In this document: in pieces, positions 41,751-50,468 of the stretch
How positions within the stretch are numbered: the first letter of the stretch is position 1
Layout of the letters: every line of letters starts with the position of its first letter
Assembly (NCBI RefSeq): GCF_025147485.1
Contig: NZ_CP102263.1
Location: 4,229,501 to 4,293,500 of the forward strand
Source of the DNA: Bacteroides uniformis
GTDB lineage: Bacteria; Bacteroidota; Bacteroidia; Bacteroidales; Bacteroidaceae
Length of the DNA: 64,000 nucleotides
Reading direction: 5' to 3'
Notes under the pieces: model-generated
The model's database searches: none
The model's input: only the letters and a program-made list of their open reading frames with translations
What the model was told of the DNA's origin: nothing
Translations under genes and position numbers: made by a program

Positions 41751-43345
41751 TAGATATTCGCCATACTGACAAGCGGTTCATAGAGTTTCTCTATGTCCTG
41801 CGAGTCCATCTCAATCTGTACCTGGTCCCCCGGAATCAAACGAGTTCCTGCGGGGACCAGATTTTTTCCATCCCGATGTACATTGATAATGACGCAACGC
41901 TCCGGCAGGGACAGTTCGTCCACCAGTTTCCCGTCCAGATAAGAATCCGTCATAATCTCCACTGAAAGCGTATAGCGTTTCTCTTCTTTAAAATCGGGAG
42001 CATGAATCATATCTTCATAGAGGGAGACGTTGGAAGGCTTCATTTGCAGAAGTTCCGTAAAATAGTAGGTCAACCCACCAACAACCACCGAAGGGTAAAA
42101 GACCTCAAAATGCCCCGTAATCTCCGTAATCAGCACAATGGCCGTGAGCGGTGTACGGACCACGGCCACCAGAAAAGCCGACATGGAAACAAGCATGATA
42201 TAACTGACATTCTCTTGCCCGATGACACCGTACCTCACTCCTACCAGACCGACAATCTGCCCCAACAACCCTCCCGTAACCAGCGTCGGAATGAAACTGC
42301 CGCCCGGCAATCCGGAAGAGACAGAGAAAACTGAAAAGACAAAATGCAACAACATGACGGCCGTCACCCACATAATCTGCGTACTGCCATTCTGTGCCTG
42401 GGCCAGCAGAAACTGCTCCCCGCCTCCGGTCAGATTGACCTGCATCAGCGAAATGATGTAGGCCACCAGCACCAGATATAACATCTTGACATACGCCGGA
42501 GAATTGACTTTGGCATACACATGCCTGAAAGCATTCATGGTGGAGGAGTAGAACTTCCCGCATACGGAGACAATCACCGCCAATATCAAGAAATACTTCA
42601 CCTGGACAAAGAAGGCGAAAACCGGTTCCGTTACCTCTATCAGATGGTAAGGATTCACGGGAAAGACCATGCTTGCCACGGCTCCTGCCACAACACCCGC
42701 CAGCAAGGTAGTGATGGCCGTCTTAGGGGCATCGAAGCGTTCAATGGATTCTATTACAATGAGCGAGGAAGCCAGTGGCGCTGCAAAAGCCGCAGCGAGC
42801 CCCGCTCCCGCTCCGGCTGCCAGCAACTGTTTCTGTTCGCCTTTCAGGATATGGGTCCAGCGGGATACCAGGCTACCCACATAGGAGCCTATCTGCACGG
42901 AAGGCCCTTCGCGCCCCAAAGACAGCCCCGCCGAGAAGGACAAAATGCCCCCTACGAACTTGGATACCATCTCGATGAAAGGATGCCGGTAAGTGATGCG
43001 CCCGTTAATCACGCCGCGTGTCTGCGGAATACCTCCCCCGCCGATAAGCGGCATTTTCCCCACGAGCCACATGACGAAGACGAGAATGCCCCAAGAAAAC
43101 AGAAAGAGTGGAATGTGCCAGTACCAGGCCGGATGCGAAGCGAAAAAAACACTGCGGAGGTGGAACAGATAATAGAGAAGATAGTGATAGGGCACAGCGA
43201 CCAGTCCCGTCAGCAAACCGACGAACATGCTGACGAAATACAACCGGGCATCCACCAGCTTCAACTTCCAGATGTGCCAGCCGCGTACTGTTTTCCAGTT
43301 CTTGACCCTCGTCCAAAGACGTTCTGCCTTATCCCATAGTTCCAT
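41747..43345 (-). CDS. ClC-family chloride channel/transporter with TrkA-C tail
   Basis: The 532-residue inner-membrane protein has the ClC fold: GREGPSVQIG with the gating Glu146, GGSFIPTL in the place of GxFxP, and about 16 hydrophobic segments (residues 35-430). Its GSGIP-type selectivity motif reads GGGIPQ (about 103-108), so the usual chloride-coordinating Ser is Gly. A cytosolic TrkA-C-like domain (about 455-525, ending GDQVQIEMDS) is appended. The ATG at 43345 begins the conserved part; the frame extends upstream through a hairpin and is not credible. A GGGAG ribosome-binding site lies inside the arm of the hairpin at 43349-43402. Confidence 0.88.
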   Translation of the reverse strand: MELWDKAERLWTRVKNWKTVRGWHIWKLKLVDARLYFVSMFVGLLTGLVAVPYHYLLYYLFHLRSVFFASHPAWYWHIPLFLFSWGILVFVMWLVGKMPLIGGGGIPQTRGVINGRITYRHPFIEMVSKFVGGILSFSAGLSLGREGPSVQIGSYVGSLVSRWTHILKGEQKQLLAAGAGAGLAAAFAAPLASSLIVIESIERFDAPKTAITTLLAGVVAGAVASMVFPVNPYHLIEVTEPVFAFFVQVKYFLILAVIVSVCGKFYSSTMNAFRHVYAKVNSPAYVKMLYLVLVAYIISLMQVNLTGGGEQFLLAQAQNGSTQIMWVTAVMLLHFVFSVFSVSSGLPGGSFIPTLVTGGLLGQIVGLVGVRYGVIGQENVSYIMLVSMSAFLVAVVRTPLTAIVLITEITGHFEVFYPSVVVGGLTYYFTELLQMKPSNVSLYEDMIHAPDFKEEKRYTLSVEIMTDSYLDGKLVDELSLPERCVIINVHRDGKNLVPAGTRLIPGDQVQIEMDSQDIEKLYEPLVSMANIY

Positions 43346-43348
43346 AAC

Positions 43349-43402
43349 AAAACAACTCCCGTTAACTTGCGCTTTACAACAACAAGCAACGGGAGTTGTT
43401 TT
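43349..43402 (-). terminator. 15-bp hairpin just before the ClC start codon
   Basis: AAAACAACTCCCGTT (43349-43363 on the plus strand) pairs perfectly with 43388-43402. On the minus strand it follows the DUF4250 gene and its distal arm ends in GTTTTG, like a terminator. The same arm contains GGGAG, 10 nt before the ClC ATG, so it could instead mask the ribosome-binding site. Confidence 0.65.
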
Positions 43403-43417
43403 ATACAGAAACATTAT

Positions 43418-43594
43418 TTACCAAAATCTGTTCTTTGCAGGATTATACTCAAATCCCACGAGCTTCAATTTTCGTACAATGTCCTCTTTCTCTACGTTCA
43501 TATCCTCGCAGAGCGCGTCCAGCGAAGGATAGAAATCACGCAGTTTCATGTTGATGAAGCTGTACAGCATCACCGGGTCCTCAGGTAATCTCAT
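43418..43594 (-). CDS. DUF4250 small protein
   Basis: The 58-residue protein MRLPEDPVMLYSFINMKLRD... ending NPAKNRFW matches the DUF4250 family, a short helical protein with a helix-turn-helix look (SLDALCEDMNVEKEDIVRKL). Function unknown. I start at 43594, since the 39 residues upstream in the open frame translate a promoter region. A -7 box lies at 43630-43637. The ClC gene follows on the same strand after the hairpin. Confidence 0.78.
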   Translation of the reverse strand: MRLPEDPVMLYSFINMKLRDFYPSLDALCEDMNVEKEDIVRKLKLVGFEYNPAKNRFW

Positions 43595-43629
43595 AGTTAC
43601 AATCTTTAAATTTAAACTAATACCGGGGA

Positions 43630-43637
43630 CAAAATTA
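43630..43637 (-). promoter_or_regulatory. Promoter -7 box for the DUF4250 gene
   Basis: TAATTTTG on the minus strand, 36 bp before the start at 43594. Confidence 0.5.
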
Positions 43638-43713
43638 CAATAAAAAAACAAAATAGAGATAATTTTAGTGTAGAATATACAACCTACCCACCGCAAACGA
43701 TTGAGGGCCATGT

Positions 43714-45267
43714 TTACGGAGCTTCCGTCTGCTCTATCTTCAGGGAGACCTTCTCGATAATCTTTCCAAGCTCCTCTTCCAGCGGAATCACATTGAAGTC
43801 GCCCCAGAAATCGGCGTCATACTTGAAGTCGGTTTCAGAGAAGACGGTATGCACCGGCAGCCGTTCCGCACGCGGGAAGCGCGTCACGTTCTCCCCGTCA
43901 ATCCGGCAGGTCACCATCTCGAACCAGGTATACAGAGTGGGATTACTGAAGAGCATGCGTTTTCTCTTCATCTTGAAGTAAAGGTCGCCACGGATGTGGT
44001 GGACATAATAGGTACCGTTCCAGGGTTTGTATGAGACGGTATAGACAAGTTTCTCCGTTGTCAGCCTGATTTTCGGAGCCTGGCGTATCACGAAAAGCCG
44101 TGTGGCGGCCTTCACATACCGGGGATGAATCTCGAAGCGGGCACGCAGCAAGGCGCTGTTCTCCGAGTCTATATAGAGTTCTCCGCAGAACAAAGGCTCC
44201 TTTACCCCACGTTTCTGCTCAAAATAGACGACGTTGGCAGTACGGTCGTCCACCGATACGATGTCGCCCGAAGTATAGGTATAAAGTTCCTCGCCGGATT
44301 CCAGCAAGAGGAAGTCTGGAAGATTCTTCATGATGTCCAACTGCAGACATGCCTCCACCCCGGAGCTGATTTTGGCAAGCACACTGTCCGTCTGCTCCCG
44401 GTTATCTATCTTGCTCATCTTGAGCAGTTTCACCTGGTCTTTCTGTCCGGGTTCCATCGTCGGTGATTTGTAGACCTTGAAAACGGCCTCCGTCAGGCTC
44501 TGGAACTTGTTCTTCAGTTGTACACCTTCCCGGTAGAAGGTGGTCAGATAGACCGGAGAAGTGGAGCAGTTCCTATCCCGGTGCTCTATCATCTCGCGAA
44601 GCAGCTTTTTAGGCTCCACCAAGCGGATAAGCACTTCTTGCAAGGAAATGACTTTCGGCTCAAGGCTCAGGACATTGCTGCGTCCTTCCAAAGCAGAGGC
44701 TTCCACCGTTTGCCCCACATAACCCAGATGGGAGAAGGAGAGCATGCAGCGCCTCAACGAGTCGGGCAGGTTGAGCCGGAATTCACCGTTCTGGTTGGTA
44801 ATGTTACCCAGTGAGGTTCCTTGTGCGATGACCGACGCACTGACGACGGGCTCTCCCGTCTCCTTGTCCAGCAGGATTCCGGCAATGGTGGAATATGCCG
44901 GTCGGGGCGGCAGGGGTACCGTTTCTTCCATACTCTTCCTTTCTGCCGCCCGTGTTATCAATATATGGTTGCCTAATACCTTCAATTCGAGGTTCCGGCT
45001 GCCGGTTATCCTATGAATGGCCTGCCTCACGGAACACTCCTGCTTCCTGACCCTCACCACTGAGTCGTTATGGATGACCTTACTATCATAGATAAACAGA
45101 TAGCCGGACTGCTCCGAGACTTTCCCCAACAGCGCATAAACCGTTCCCTTCATTCCAGGCAGCCGGACGATGCGGTCCAGCACATCGCCTCCGTCCGCTC
45201 TTGCACTGCCTGCCAGGAAGAAAATGAAGAGTGGCAAATGGAGAATGAAGCATTTCATTGAATTCAT
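43714..45267 (-). CDS. STN plus carboxypeptidase-regulatory-domain protein
   Basis: The 517-residue exported protein has a signal peptide (about 1-24, ending GSARA) and an STN (secretin/TonB short N-terminal) domain (about 35-110, GYLFIYDSKVIHNDSV...). A CarboxypepD_reg-like beta-sandwich (about 127-210, IAGILLDKETGEPVVSASV) is next, then a roughly 300-residue beta-rich C-terminal region without a TonB-dependent barrel. The C-terminal part is related to the protein at 46724-47986 (both have FYRE-, FGKLYIDxE- and DFWxxxNxI-type stretches). STN domains normally signal to FecR anti-sigma factors, and the fecR-like gene is directly upstream with a 4-bp overlap. It likely acts as the sensory end of the pair. 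Confidence 0.82.
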   Translation of the reverse strand: MNSMKCFILHLPLFIFFLAGSARADGGDVLDRIVRLPGMKGTVYALLGKVSEQSGYLFIYDSKVIHNDSVVRVRKQECSVRQAIHRITGSRNLELKVLGNHILITRAAERKSMEETVPLPPRPAYSTIAGILLDKETGEPVVSASVIAQGTSLGNITNQNGEFRLNLPDSLRRCMLSFSHLGYVGQTVEASALEGRSNVLSLEPKVISLQEVLIRLVEPKKLLREMIEHRDRNCSTSPVYLTTFYREGVQLKNKFQSLTEAVFKVYKSPTMEPGQKDQVKLLKMSKIDNREQTDSVLAKISSGVEACLQLDIMKNLPDFLLLESGEELYTYTSGDIVSVDDRTANVVYFEQKRGVKEPLFCGELYIDSENSALLRARFEIHPRYVKAATRLFVIRQAPKIRLTTEKLVYTVSYKPWNGTYYVHHIRGDLYFKMKRKRMLFSNPTLYTWFEMVTCRIDGENVTRFPRAERLPVHTVFSETDFKYDADFWGDFNVIPLEEELGKIIEKVSLKIEQTEAP

Positions 45268-46124
45268 TGTTCCGACAATATCAGTCTATTGCCCTGACGT
45301 GTACACTTCAAGTCGAACGTCCAGCATATCAGCTCGGCCACAGACTCCGGGGAGTTATTCGAAAATTCGACCGTCAGCCGCCGTTTGCCCAGGGTTGGCG
45401 ACGCGGCTTCTATCTGCCAGCCGGCAGACTCCTTATTGATGGCACGCAGCACATCCTCCAGGCACTCGTCCTTGAAACGGATGTTGCTGGTGTAGCGGTC
45501 AAAGAGCTCCGGATTCTCCGTCTCGCTGACGAGCAGACTGCCCCCCTGCAAGATAACCGTTTCTCCCGCCTCTACAAAGACCGTCTGTTCCTCTTGTTTC
45601 AGCAGCACCTTCACCTTCCCGCGCTTCACGGACAAGCTGAAGGGGACCCCTTCATTGCTCCTGACATTGAAAGCCGTGCCCAGTACCTCCACACGCACCC
45701 TTGCCGTCTCAATCGTAAAAGCCTGCTCGGGTTTCTTTGCCACATCAAAGAAGGCTTCGCCCTGCAGGTTCACTTCCCGCTTGTCTTCCGCAAAATGTTC
45801 AGGATACTTCAGCGTGCTTTCCTGCGCCAGATATACCACCGAACCGTCTTCAAGGGTCTTGACCAGTGTGGGCTTCTCCCGGTTCTCCTCCGTCAGCAAG
45901 CTACGACTGTCCCCACCTTGTTCCGGTACGGCCCACCATGCGGCAAAACATACGATTCCGGCAATCACGGCTGCCGAAACGCTCCCCCACTTGAGGTAAA
46001 GCCTGCGGTGCGTTGCCGAAGCGTGTTCCGCATCTGCCGGCAGCAGGCAGTCCGTTTCGAAGCGGGCATAAAGCCGTACCCATGCCTCGTCGGTCCTTGT
46101 CTTCTTTTTATCTACTTCCATCAT
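45264..46124 (-). CDS. FecR-type anti-sigma factor
   Basis: The 286-residue inner-membrane protein has an N-terminal cytoplasmic segment (about 1-45) that would bind the sigma factor and one transmembrane helix (about 47-67, VSAAVIAGIVCFAAWWAV). The periplasmic FecR domain (about 85-200) contains the characteristic LEDGSVVYLAQESTLKYPE and GEAFFDVAKKPEQAF, followed by a C-terminal DUF4974 STN-like domain (about 215-283, FKDECLEDVLRAINKE). It overlaps the sigma gene upstream and the STN gene downstream by 4 bp each. Confidence 0.92.
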   Translation of the reverse strand: MMEVDKKKTRTDEAWVRLYARFETDCLLPADAEHASATHRRLYLKWGSVSAAVIAGIVCFAAWWAVPEQGGDSRSLLTEENREKPTLVKTLEDGSVVYLAQESTLKYPEHFAEDKREVNLQGEAFFDVAKKPEQAFTIETARVRVEVLGTAFNVRSNEGVPFSLSVKRGKVKVLLKQEEQTVFVEAGETVILQGGSLLVSETENPELFDRYTSNIRFKDECLEDVLRAINKESAGWQIEAASPTLGKRRLTVEFSNNSPESVAELICWTFDLKCTRQGNRLILSEQ

Positions 46125-46672
46125 TGTGTCCGGATATAATTATCAATTTCATTTCGTAAGGTTCGGAGTACCTTGGTCATTTCCGCTTCCACCGTCTTGA
46201 CGGACAACGAAAGCGACAAGGCAATCTCTGCATATTTCTTCCCCTCCATGCGGTGCATCCTGAAAATCTGCTGCCGGCGCCGGGGCTGCTTGTCGAGCGT
46301 ATGCCGGATGAGAGTCCGTAGTTCCTCGTACTCCAAATGCGCGTGGGGGTCGGACGAATAGCCCGGCCCGGACTCCGTACGGACAGATGCCCGATAGCGC
46401 TCCTTGACCTCCTGATGCTCACAAAACTGCACGGCTTCATTTCTCACAGAACGGTAGAGATAGCTTTTCACGGACTGGAATACTTGTAACCGCTCCCGGT
46501 TCTTCCACAGCACGTAGAACAGCTCCTCCACAATTTCCTCGGCAGACGCCGTATCACCCGTGATGCCCGCAGCATACCAGCAAAGAGGGGAATAATACCG
46601 GCGGAAGATTCCTTCGAACGCCTTTATATCGCCCTCCTTTATTCTGGCCAGTATCATCAGTTCGTCCAGCAT
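46121..46672 (-). CDS. FecI-like ECF sigma factor
   Basis: This 183-residue ECF sigma factor has region 2 (FEGIFRRYYSPLCWYAAGIT, then AEEIVEELFYVLWKNRERL) and region 4 (about 120-180; DKQPRRRQQIFRMHRMEGKKYAEIALSL, then SVKTVEAEMTKVLRTLR), typical of the Bacteroides FecI group. It is translationally coupled to the FecR gene. No SusC-type receptor is in the operon. Likely targets are the two flanking CarboxypepD_reg-type genes, by context only. Confidence 0.93.
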   Translation of the reverse strand: MLDELMILARIKEGDIKAFEGIFRRYYSPLCWYAAGITGDTASAEEIVEELFYVLWKNRERLQVFQSVKSYLYRSVRNEAVQFCEHQEVKERYRASVRTESGPGYSSDPHAHLEYEELRTLIRHTLDKQPRRRQQIFRMHRMEGKKYAEIALSLSLSVKTVEAEMTKVLRTLRNEIDNYIRTQ

Positions 46673-46723
46673 ACACGGTGTTTTTTCTCGGTTGCTCCAA
46701 ATATAAGGAAAACTATCAGATAA

Positions 46724-47986
46724 TCAATTGGATTGTTTCCGCAATTTATTGACTGCATTCTCCAGGGATTCCGTAGGTTCTATGATATTGTAGTTCCTCC
46801 AGAAGTCTTCGTTCCAATACTCATCCACCAGGTCGTAGAATACCTGCTTCCGTTTGAAGGTGTTCTTGTTGGAGATGCCGGAGAGAGGGCTTTCCGTCCT
46901 GTCGGTCACCACCATTTCGGAGAAAGCGGTGTAGCTGGAGGAGAACAGTCTTTTTTTCCAGTCGCATTTAAAGCGGATGACATTCCGTATATAGTTCAGG
47001 TAAGTCTTGGTCCCCTGCTGCTTGTAGGTCACCAGATAGGCGACTTCCTGCGGGCGGAACCGCAAGCCGACGGGCTTCTTATGCAGAATGGCCTCCACTG
47101 CCTTCACCCGGTTTGCCATGTCCAGGCCAAACTCGGCACGTGTAAAGGAGAGCCGTTCGTAGTCTATATACAGTTTCCCGATGAACAAGGCATACATCAG
47201 GCTGACCCGCGGACGGAAGCTGACTACATACTGCATGCGGTTATCCAGATTGACGGGGTCCTCCATACGGAATTCATAATAGTCCAGATTGTCCGTGCTC
47301 AACAGCGCATCGCCATTCTTCACAATGTCCAGATAAAGGGACAAATTGGGGCCTCCCACCACTTTCACAGCCAGCGTGTCACTCTGCTTTTGGCTCAGCA
47401 GGCGGCGGCCTTTCAGCAGCTGCACCTTGTCGCGGTCCACATCGCGGGAGTTATAATCCGTCTTATAGACATCCATCACTGCCTCGGACACGCTGATATA
47501 GCGGCGGCGCTTCTGCACGGTTTCCCGATAGAAGGCGGTCAGCATGTTGTCATTGCCAGAATAGTTTACTGGAATTTTCTTGATGGCCTCTTCCACTATG
47601 ACGCGGGGATTATTGCCATAGACCACAATCTCGCTCAAAAGATTGGGAGCCGGTATCATCCAGATGGTCAGCCCGCCCGTTTTTTCAAGTTCTTCCAGAG
47701 AGAGGTGTGTAGTGAGATAGCCGATATGGGAGACTTCCAGTCCACGGAAAGCTTCCGCTTCCGCTACTTTCAAGGAGAATGTGCCGTCGGCATTGGTCAC
47801 CGTTCCGATATTGTTGCCGACAACAGAGACGTTCACGTTTTCGAGTTTCTTCCTGCTGTCCTTATTCTTGACCGTACCGGTGATGACGAGCTCGTTCACT
47901 GCCGCGTCCTGCGCCATCAACGGGGTGATACCCGAAGATAAGAATGCAAACAAACACCCAAGTGTAAATCCTACAAAGTTTTTCAT
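46724..47986 (-). CDS. Carboxypeptidase-regulatory-like domain protein, paralogue of the STN protein
   Basis: The 420-residue exported protein has a signal peptide (about 1-25, ending LMAQD), a CarboxypepD_reg-like domain (about 34-120, ITGTVKNKDSRKKLENVNV) and a C-terminal region related to that of the STN protein at 43714-45267, but no STN domain. The C-terminal family (FYRETVQKRRRYISVSEAV, LFIGKLYIDYERLSF) is common in Bacteroidetes and of unknown role. It lies 51 bp upstream of the sigma gene on the same strand, possibly as the first gene of the operon. A TATCTTTC element (48028-48035, minus) could be its -7 box. Array 4 lies 110 bp upstream. Confidence 0.8.
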   Translation of the reverse strand: MKNFVGFTLGCLFAFLSSGITPLMAQDAAVNELVITGTVKNKDSRKKLENVNVSVVGNNIGTVTNADGTFSLKVAEAEAFRGLEVSHIGYLTTHLSLEELEKTGGLTIWMIPAPNLLSEIVVYGNNPRVIVEEAIKKIPVNYSGNDNMLTAFYRETVQKRRRYISVSEAVMDVYKTDYNSRDVDRDKVQLLKGRRLLSQKQSDTLAVKVVGGPNLSLYLDIVKNGDALLSTDNLDYYEFRMEDPVNLDNRMQYVVSFRPRVSLMYALFIGKLYIDYERLSFTRAEFGLDMANRVKAVEAILHKKPVGLRFRPQEVAYLVTYKQQGTKTYLNYIRNVIRFKCDWKKRLFSSSYTAFSEMVVTDRTESPLSGISNKNTFKRKQVFYDLVDEYWNEDFWRNYNIIEPTESLENAVNKLRKQSN

Positions 47987-48098
47987 AAGGCATGTTTTTA
48001 AGGGGTTTCTATTAATAAGAGCGGTGAGAAAGATAAAACCCTATGGAATGGAGAGAAAAACACCAAAAAAGTAGTACGTTGATAATCAGAGAGAAATT

Positions 48099-48219
48099 TT
48101 GCCAAGACATTGCCATAGGTTTGGCAAAACTTTGCCATGCCTATGGCAAAAGTTTGCCAACGCGGTGGCAAAGTCTTGCCAATAGTAAGGCAAAACCTTG
48201 TCAAACTGTTGGCAATAGC
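48099..48219. repeat. Array 4: five 22-bp units with dyad TTGCCA-N6-TGGCAA
   Basis: TTGCCA-type half-sites start at 48110, 48132, 48154, 48176 and 48198 (TTGTCA in the last), exactly 22 bp apart, with another half-site at 48099 (half a period earlier). Each unit reads TTGCCA-N6-(T/A)GGCAA; the six central bases differ in every copy. The last unit ends at 48219, directly beside the btuC stop codon (48220-48222). The array therefore lies between the end of btuC and the promoter of the next gene. Confidence 0.87.
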
Positions 48220-49248
48220 TTAGTTGAATTGTTGGGGCTTCCGCTGGCTCAGAATAACGTAGATGATGACCGGCGCACCGATAATGGGCGTGACGGCATT
48301 CAAGGGGATAATACCCGCTTCGCCGGGCAAGACGCAAATCAAGTTGCAAAGCAGTGCCACTGCACCGCCACTCAGGATGGTGACCGGCAATAGGGAATTG
48401 TGATTGGCTGTCCCCAATATCATGCGGGCCACATGCGGCACGGCCAGGCCGATAAAGGCGACCGGACCACAGAAGGCGGTGGTGACAGCCGTCAAGAGCC
48501 CGGTGATAATCAAAAGCCAGTTGCGCACACAGCGGATATTTACACCTAGATTTTCGGCATAGCGCTCTCCCAGCAACAAGGCGTTCAGGGGCTTTATCAA
48601 CAATAATGAGCCGAACAGTCCCACAATGGTGACCAGCGCAAAGGCCGGCATCTGCTGTAGGGAAACTCCACCGAAGTTGCCCAGCCCCCATATCATATAG
48701 GACTGCACCCCCTCTGCCGTAGCAAAGAAGTTCAGCAGGGCAATGGCCGAAGAAGCGATGTAGCCTATCATGATACCCGTTATCAGCAGCATGACATTGC
48801 TCTTTATCAGCGTGGAAAAGAAAAGGATAAGTGCCATAATCAGCATGGCTCCGATAAATGCGCCAAGCAGTACGGAGAAGAAGCCGGACAGACTGAACAC
48901 CCCTGCCGTGATGCTGCCGCCAAACAGCAGCATGACGAAGGCCACTCCCAGACTTGCCCCGGCGTTGATGCCCAGAATGGATGGTCCTGCCAGCGGATTC
49001 TTGAAAGCCGTCTGCAACATCAGTCCGCAGACAGCCAATGCGCCACCGCAAAGCAGCGCCGTCAGCGCTTGGGGCAAACGGGATTCCCAAAGGATGAAGC
49101 TCCAGCTTGCCTTCTCCCCCTCTCCACCGAGCAGGATACGGAAAACATCGGCAGGCGGAATCGAAACCGACCCCACCAGCAGATTGCCCGCAAAAAGCAA
49201 TAAGATTACTACTCCCAGCCCGATACCATATTTCCAGCCTTTACTCAT
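48220..49248 (-). CDS. btuC: FecCD/BtuC-type ABC transporter permease
   Basis: This inner-membrane permease imports cobalamin or a corrinoid, judging from the riboswitch-controlled operon. The 342-residue protein (ATG at 49248, MSKGWKYGIGLG) has about ten transmembrane helices and the FecCD signatures LTALLCGGALAVCGLMLQ, NPLAGPSILGINAGASLG and GPVAFIGLAVPHVARMI, the last being the cytoplasmic loop that contacts the ATPase. The frame upstream of 49248 has no credible start. No ATPase (btuD) gene follows; palindrome array 4 begins directly at its stop codon. Confidence 0.88.
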   Translation of the reverse strand: MSKGWKYGIGLGVVILLLFAGNLLVGSVSIPPADVFRILLGGEGEKASWSFILWESRLPQALTALLCGGALAVCGLMLQTAFKNPLAGPSILGINAGASLGVAFVMLLFGGSITAGVFSLSGFFSVLLGAFIGAMLIMALILFFSTLIKSNVMLLITGIMIGYIASSAIALLNFFATAEGVQSYMIWGLGNFGGVSLQQMPAFALVTIVGLFGSLLLIKPLNALLLGERYAENLGVNIRCVRNWLLIITGLLTAVTTAFCGPVAFIGLAVPHVARMILGTANHNSLLPVTILSGGAVALLCNLICVLPGEAGIIPLNAVTPIIGAPVIIYVILSQRKPQQFN

Positions 49249-49264
49249 AGTTACATTATTTAGC

Positions 49265-49326
49265 ACACAGAGACACGGAGGCACAGAGTTTTCTATTACT
49301 TTCACAAAAGTTCCGTATCTCTGTGT
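49265..49326. repeat. Inverted repeat ACACAGAGACACGGA / TCCGTATCTCTGTGT
   Basis: Two 15-bp arms (49265-49279 and 49312-49326) with one mismatch lie in the 81-bp gap between btuF and btuC. The transcript could fold into a hairpin that lowers btuC expression relative to upstream genes. Confidence 0.6.
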
Positions 49327-49329
49327 TCA

Positions 49330-50463
49330 TCACTCCTTCAGTCTGCAAAAATAGCGCAAGCCTCCCAAATCTCCTATTTCGGGATGCAGAATCTGTATTA
49401 GGTCGGATAACAAATAATCGGGACGGAACGGAGTCTCCTCGTAGAAAGGAACTTTCGCCGTATTACAACCATAGACATTCCGGGTCTTGAAAGCCTTAAA
49501 ACCGGTGTAGCCGATATAATCCGCCTCCAAATCAGCGTAGGTCATATCGCGGTCACGGTTGTACTTCACCAACCAGACGTCGGCATCGCCCGCCTTGTCG
49601 AAAACGGTCTCGAAAGCCAGAGGAACAGAGCCGCTGTGGGTATCGTCGGCAAAGGCGTAACGCCCGCAAGCATCCTGAAAAAGCCTTCCTATGGTGCTAC
49701 GCCCTCCCGGTACGTACCATGCCGAGCCGCTTTTCAACTCACTGACAACGGAGAACGAGGTGGATGAAAGTTGCGCACGCATCTTGAGGCGTTGGTAACA
49801 ACTGTCCACTTCAGCAAAAAGGCTGTCGGCTTGTGGCGCAACCCCGAAGAGCAGTCCGTAGAAACGCATCCACTCGGCACGTCCCAAAGCGGAGGTTTCC
49901 ATGTAGTCGGCACATTCGATGATGGGAATATCCAGTTTCTCGATACGGCCATAACCGCCACTGTTCTCGAACGGAGACAGAAGGATGGCATCGGGATGCA
50001 GGTCGATGATGCGCTCCATATCGGGATTCATACCGTCGCCACAATCGGCGATGGCACCCCGGCGGCAGGCTTCGTGCACGGCGGGTAGTTTGATGTACTT
50101 CAAGTCGCAGACACCGCCGATGCTACCAAACACACCCAGATTATCCATCAGTCCGCAGTGGACGGAAGAGTAGATGACTGATTTGGAGAGCGGGGTACGT
50201 ACCACAGTACCTGCCGGAAGATGTGCCGGGAGTTCGCGGTCTTTCGGGACCAGTATATAGGTATGTAGCGTGTGCAACGTATCCCAAGGATTGCGCAAGG
50301 TGGCAAGGGTATAGCCGGGATAGGACACTAAGGTAAGATTCTCTGCATAACGTAAGGGAATGGTGTCACCGTTGGCCAAAGCAGAGGCAGTCTTGCCCCT
50401 TCCTCCGCAGGAGGAAAGAAACAGGACTGCGAACAGACAGATAAGTAAACTATTTCTTTTCAT
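49330..50463 (-). CDS. btuF: BtuF-like corrinoid-binding lipoprotein (ABC substrate-binding)
   Basis: The 377-residue protein has a lipoprotein signal (MKRNSLLICLFAVLFLSSC, Cys19) and two Rossmann-like lobes of the FecB/BtuF class III binding-protein fold. VVSELKSGSAWYVPGGRSTI belongs to the second lobe and the helix linking the lobes is around 190-225. It would capture cobalamin in the periplasm and pass it to BtuC. The gene lies between btuG (5 bp away) and btuC, in the riboswitch operon. The ligand is inferred from the operon, not from residues. Confidence 0.82.
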   Translation of the reverse strand: MKRNSLLICLFAVLFLSSCGGRGKTASALANGDTIPLRYAENLTLVSYPGYTLATLRNPWDTLHTLHTYILVPKDRELPAHLPAGTVVRTPLSKSVIYSSVHCGLMDNLGVFGSIGGVCDLKYIKLPAVHEACRRGAIADCGDGMNPDMERIIDLHPDAILLSPFENSGGYGRIEKLDIPIIECADYMETSALGRAEWMRFYGLLFGVAPQADSLFAEVDSCYQRLKMRAQLSSTSFSVVSELKSGSAWYVPGGRSTIGRLFQDACGRYAFADDTHSGSVPLAFETVFDKAGDADVWLVKYNRDRDMTYADLEADYIGYTGFKAFKTRNVYGCNTAKVPFYEETPFRPDYLLSDLIQILHPEIGDLGGLRYFCRLKE

Positions 50464-50468
50464 TGATA

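Noticed and set aside
46733..47941. 402-residue plus-strand open frame opposite the CarboxypepD_reg gene
   Set aside because: It is an antisense shadow. The minus-strand frame has a signal peptide and a related paralogue.
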